A stretch of DNA of 64,000 bases from Boswellia sacra (taxonomy: Eukaryota > Streptophyta > Magnoliopsida > Sapindales > Burseraceae): assembly GCA_013180625.2 (NCBI GenBank), contig SNVD02006878.1, positions 211,083 through 275,082 of the forward strand. The letters are read 5' to 3'. This document shows, one piece after another, positions 62,048 to 64,000 of the stretch. How positions within the stretch are numbered: position 1 is the first letter of the stretch; each line of letters opens with the position of its first letter. The notes below the pieces were generated by a model. It was not told the DNA's origin. It saw only the letters and a program-made list of their open reading frames with translations, and searched no databases. The position numbers and the translations under genes are program-made.

Positions 62048-64000
62048 TCAAACAGGCACAATGTTGATCAAGTCCAAACAATGACTGAACTTGATCGCTG
62101 TCACAACCTTAGTCAATATGTCTGCGGGATTCTCGACAGTCTCAATCTTCTGAAGTAAGATTCTTCCTTCATCAATGATCTCCCGCACAAAATGATACCG
62201 AACATCAATATGCTTCGTACGAACATGGAACACTGGATTCTTCGCTAAATGGATAGCACTCGACTGTCAGAATAAAGAGTGATCTTCTTCTGCCCAATTC
62301 CCATTCATCCAGCAATCCCTGTAACCAAATAGCTTCCTTCACAGCCTCTGTCATAGCCATATACTCTGCCTCCGTAGTAGACAAAGCCACTGTAGACTGT
62401 AAAGTAGACTTCCAACTCACTGTGCTCTTGAAGATAAACCATAACCGGTTTGTCGACCGACCGTTTATCCAATCACCAGCATACTCATGATCAACATAAC
62501 AATAGCATACTGAACAATATTGTAATCATCTCTCTCCCAGACTAAGCCAACATCTACGGTTCTCACAAATACCGTAGAATCCATTTCACTGCTTGCCAAT
62601 GTACTTTACCAGGATCATGCATATACCTGCTCACAACTCCAACTGCATGTGAAATGTCCGGTCTCGTACACAACATAGCATACATCAGGCTACCAACTGC
62701 ATTAGCATACGGAACTCGAGACATATACTCTCGTTCCTCATCTGTACTAGGAGATAAAGATGCACTGAGCTTCATATGAGAAGCAAGTGGGGTACTTACA
62801 GGTTTAGACTGCTCTGTAATGCCAAACCGCTGTAATACCTTCTTCAGATACTGCTTCTAAGTCAAACAAATCTTGCTTCTTCCTCTATCTCTGCTAATCT
62901 CCATACCTAGAATCTTCTTAGCTTCACCCAAATCTTTCATCTCAAACTCTCGATTCAACTGAGTCTTCAACTTTGTAATTTCTTCGACCTTCGTCGAAGC
63001 TATCAACATATCATCAACATACAAGAGTAGATAAATGAAAGAACCATCACGTAGCCTCCGAAAATACACACAATTATCAAATTTGCGTCTTGTGTACCTC
63101 TGACTCATCATAAACCGATCAAATCGCTTGTACCACTGTCTGGGAGATTGCTTCAAACCATAAAGCGATCTTTTCTGTTTACAAACCAAATTTTCCTTAC
63201 CAGCAACTCTGAATCCCTCTGGCTGAGTCATATAGATTTCCTCTTCCAAGTCACCATGTAAAAATGCAGTTTTTACATCCAATTGAACTAGTTCCATATT
63301 CATCTGAGCTACCAAGGCTAATAAAATTCTAATGGAAGAATGTTTCACACCTGGAGAAAATACCTCATTGTAGTCAATTCCTTCCCTCTGAGCGTAGCCT
63401 TTAGCCACCAACCTTGCCTTGTAGCGGATGTCATTCTTGTCAGGAATCCATCTTTCTTTGCATATACCCATTTGCACCCAATTGCCTTTTTACCCTTCGG
63501 TAGTTGAGCTAGCTCCCAAGTTTCATTCTTCTGAAGAGACTACATCTCTTCCCTCATAGCTGTCTTCCACTCATCAATTTCAGAACATCTGACTGCCTCT
63601 CTATAAGTGGAAGGAACATCAGCATCTACAATTGGAAGTGCATAGGCCACCATATCAGCAAATCGAGCATGTCTGCGAATCTCACGTCTTGGCCTATTAA
63701 CTGCAATAGATTCTTGTTGCTGTTGAGGTTCCTGAGTAGAACCCTCACCATCATCTCCCAAATCTCCCTCTGTCATAGGAGTATCAACATCTGTCTCAAC
63801 AGATCTAACTGGGTTTAATGTCGTCGTTTCAAACTCCACCTGCTGCTGAGTATGCTCCACCTGCTGTGGAGTACCATTCACCTTTGTCTGGTTTTCTGAT
63901 TTTTTCAACATTGAAGCCTCATCAAATGTCACATCTCTGCTGGATATAATCTTCCTCGAATTAGGACACCAAAGACGATATCCTTTTACTCCTGAAGCAA
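62048..64000 (-). pseudogene. Broken copia pol (integrase end, reverse transcriptase, RNase H)
   Basis: The open frame from the window end to about 63540 covers the integrase C-terminus and the Gln/Glu-rich linker and stops at a TAG. The reverse transcriptase part (62857-63477) includes KARLVAKGYAQ, LDVKTAFLHGDL, YGLKQSPRQWYKRF and the catalytic YVDDM. A reading-frame change separates it from the preceding segment, and another TAG ends it near 62857. The connection domain continues at 62563-62775 (RPDISHAVG). RNase H appears at 62205-62420 (STTEAEYMA), and a further frame shift near 62265 leads to the tail at 62048-62233 (ADILTK). At least two nonsense and two frameshift lesions make it non-functional. 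Confidence 0.9.

Larger units (their letters stand above)
61398..64000 (-). mobile_element. Ty1/copia retrotransposon, 3' half, continues beyond the window
   Basis: Read on the minus strand from the window end: the integrase C-terminal end (GVKGYRLWCP-like), a linker, reverse transcriptase, RNase H, a polypurine tract and the 3' LTR. The order integrase before reverse transcriptase defines Ty1/copia. Residue patterns (YGLKQSPRQW, YVDDM, ADILTK) resemble the Tork/TNT1 lineage. Nonsense and frameshift breaks show it is inactive. The 5' part and 5' LTR lie outside the window. Confidence 0.93.

Overview
This is a nuclear window from a flowering plant, most likely a woody rosid eudicot. Citrus-like is only a guess and the species cannot be fixed from the sequence. 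The evidence is AT-rich DNA, short GT-AG introns, plant-specific families (DREB-type AP2/ERF, WAT1-related/UMAMIT transporters, p24 delta) and several plant DNA transposons and LTR retrotransposons. No operons, CRISPR arrays or bacterial features are present. I recognised no rRNA, tRNA or microRNA gene.

Genes from left to right: a membrane-anchored MORN-repeat protein (120-1845, +); an intronless RING-H2 E3 ligase with a zinc ribbon (9608-10597, +); a twelve-exon free-standing YbaK/ProX aminoacyl-tRNA deacylase (11988-16040, -); a DREB26/ERF014-type transcription factor (19873-20550, -); a four-exon M20 aminoacylase-1 (26088-31123, -); a four-exon p24 delta cargo receptor (34113-36473, +); a three-exon organelle-targeted glutaredoxin-like protein of the DUF836 type (38077-41359, +); and two tandem seven-exon WAT1-related transporters (46516-49435 and 52272-54707, +). 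I rebuilt the exon structures by hand from splice sites, reading phase and family expectation. All multi-exon models close in frame.

The genes do unrelated jobs: ubiquitination, tRNA editing, transcription, N-acyl amino-acid hydrolysis, ER-Golgi traffic, redox and amino-acid/auxin transport. What unites them is ancestry. From memory, their order matches the union of two duplicated Arabidopsis chromosome 1 segments (At1g21890-21920 and At1g44800-44835), so this looks like a less fractionated version of an old syntenic block.

Four non-autonomous DNA transposons can be bounded exactly by target-site duplications: a 1.2-kb MULE-like element (16467-17662), a 472-bp hAT MITE in the aminoacylase intron (29192-29663), an 878-bp hAT-like element made of TACCA/TATGG-type repeats just upstream of the glutaredoxin-like gene (36963-37840), and a 335-bp foldback MITE in that gene's large intron (40186-40520). 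From about 56.4 kb to the end the window is repeat-dominated: a 364-bp tandem duplication, a decayed Ty3/gypsy gag-protease remnant, and the 3' half of a decayed Ty1/copia element with a bounded LTR (61398-61955). No clearly new biological system is visible. The most unusual items are the pentamer-rich hAT element, the GC-AG intron in the p24 gene and the alternative 3' end of the MORN gene.
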